From: a bacterium
Lineage (GTDB): Bacteria; ARS69
NCBI GenBank assembly: GCA_025774865.1
Contig: JALGZO010000564.1
Span: 1 to 5,848, forward strand
DNA: 5,848 nt
Reading direction: 5' to 3'
Every line of letters begins with the position of its first letter. Position 1 is the first letter of the stretch. Shown piece after piece: positions 5,815 through 5,848 of this stretch. The notes beneath the pieces were generated by a model. The model made no database searches. It saw only the letters and a list, made by a program, of their open reading frames with translations, and was not told the origin of the DNA. The position numbers and the translations under genes were made by a program.

Positions 5815-5848
5815 GGGGGCGAGGAGGACGCGCAAGAGGGGACCCATT

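Overview
This window reads as GC-rich bacterial DNA, most likely from an uncultured member of the FCB group (Candidatus Eisenbacteria, Latescibacteria or a relative). The main reason is the 1160-codon minus-strand gene. Its product is a secreted, many-domain protein with calcium-binding FG-GAP/VCBS propeller repeats, an ASPIC/UnbV domain, Ig/Fn3-like spacers and a C-terminal FlgD-like / type IX-style sorting domain, a combination common in those lineages. The phylum call is an inference; there is no rRNA or ribosomal protein in the window.

Layout, left to right. Positions 1-426 (minus) hold the 5' part of a dead rve/DDE-type insertion-sequence transposase, with a one-base frameshift and a missing middle; it runs off the left edge. 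Positions 427-869 have no convincing gene, but contain a strong imperfect hairpin with a repeated GGTGTCGC word (600-655), a weak sigma70-like promoter and a good Shine-Dalgarno. Positions 870-1487 (plus) encode a small secreted choice-of-anchor R-like protein, followed by a hairpin (1527-1573). Positions 1659-2202 (minus) hold a second, different transposase remnant that lacks its 5' end and carries two frameshifts and an internal deletion. Positions 2203-5685 (minus) are the large secreted protein gene. Positions 5698-5814 (plus) look like the last 38 codons of a phage terminase large subunit, placed back to back against the 5' end of the large gene.

The two intact genes are probably both cell-surface or extracellular proteins. 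They do not form an operon: they are on opposite strands and are separated by an IS remnant. The remaining material is debris from mobile elements: two unrelated broken transposases, a 20-bp perfect inverted repeat at a deletion junction, and a phage gene tail. The window therefore looks like an accessory, rearrangement-prone stretch around one structural secreted-protein gene. I see no CRISPR array, tRNA, rRNA, toxin-antitoxin pair or recognisable defence system, and no clear new multi-gene system. The points most worth a second look are the truncated or ambiguous start of the large gene beside the terminase tail, the non-propeller module inserted among its FG-GAP repeats, the IS remnant that begins directly after its stop codon, and the inverted repeat at 1493-1512 / 1782-1801.
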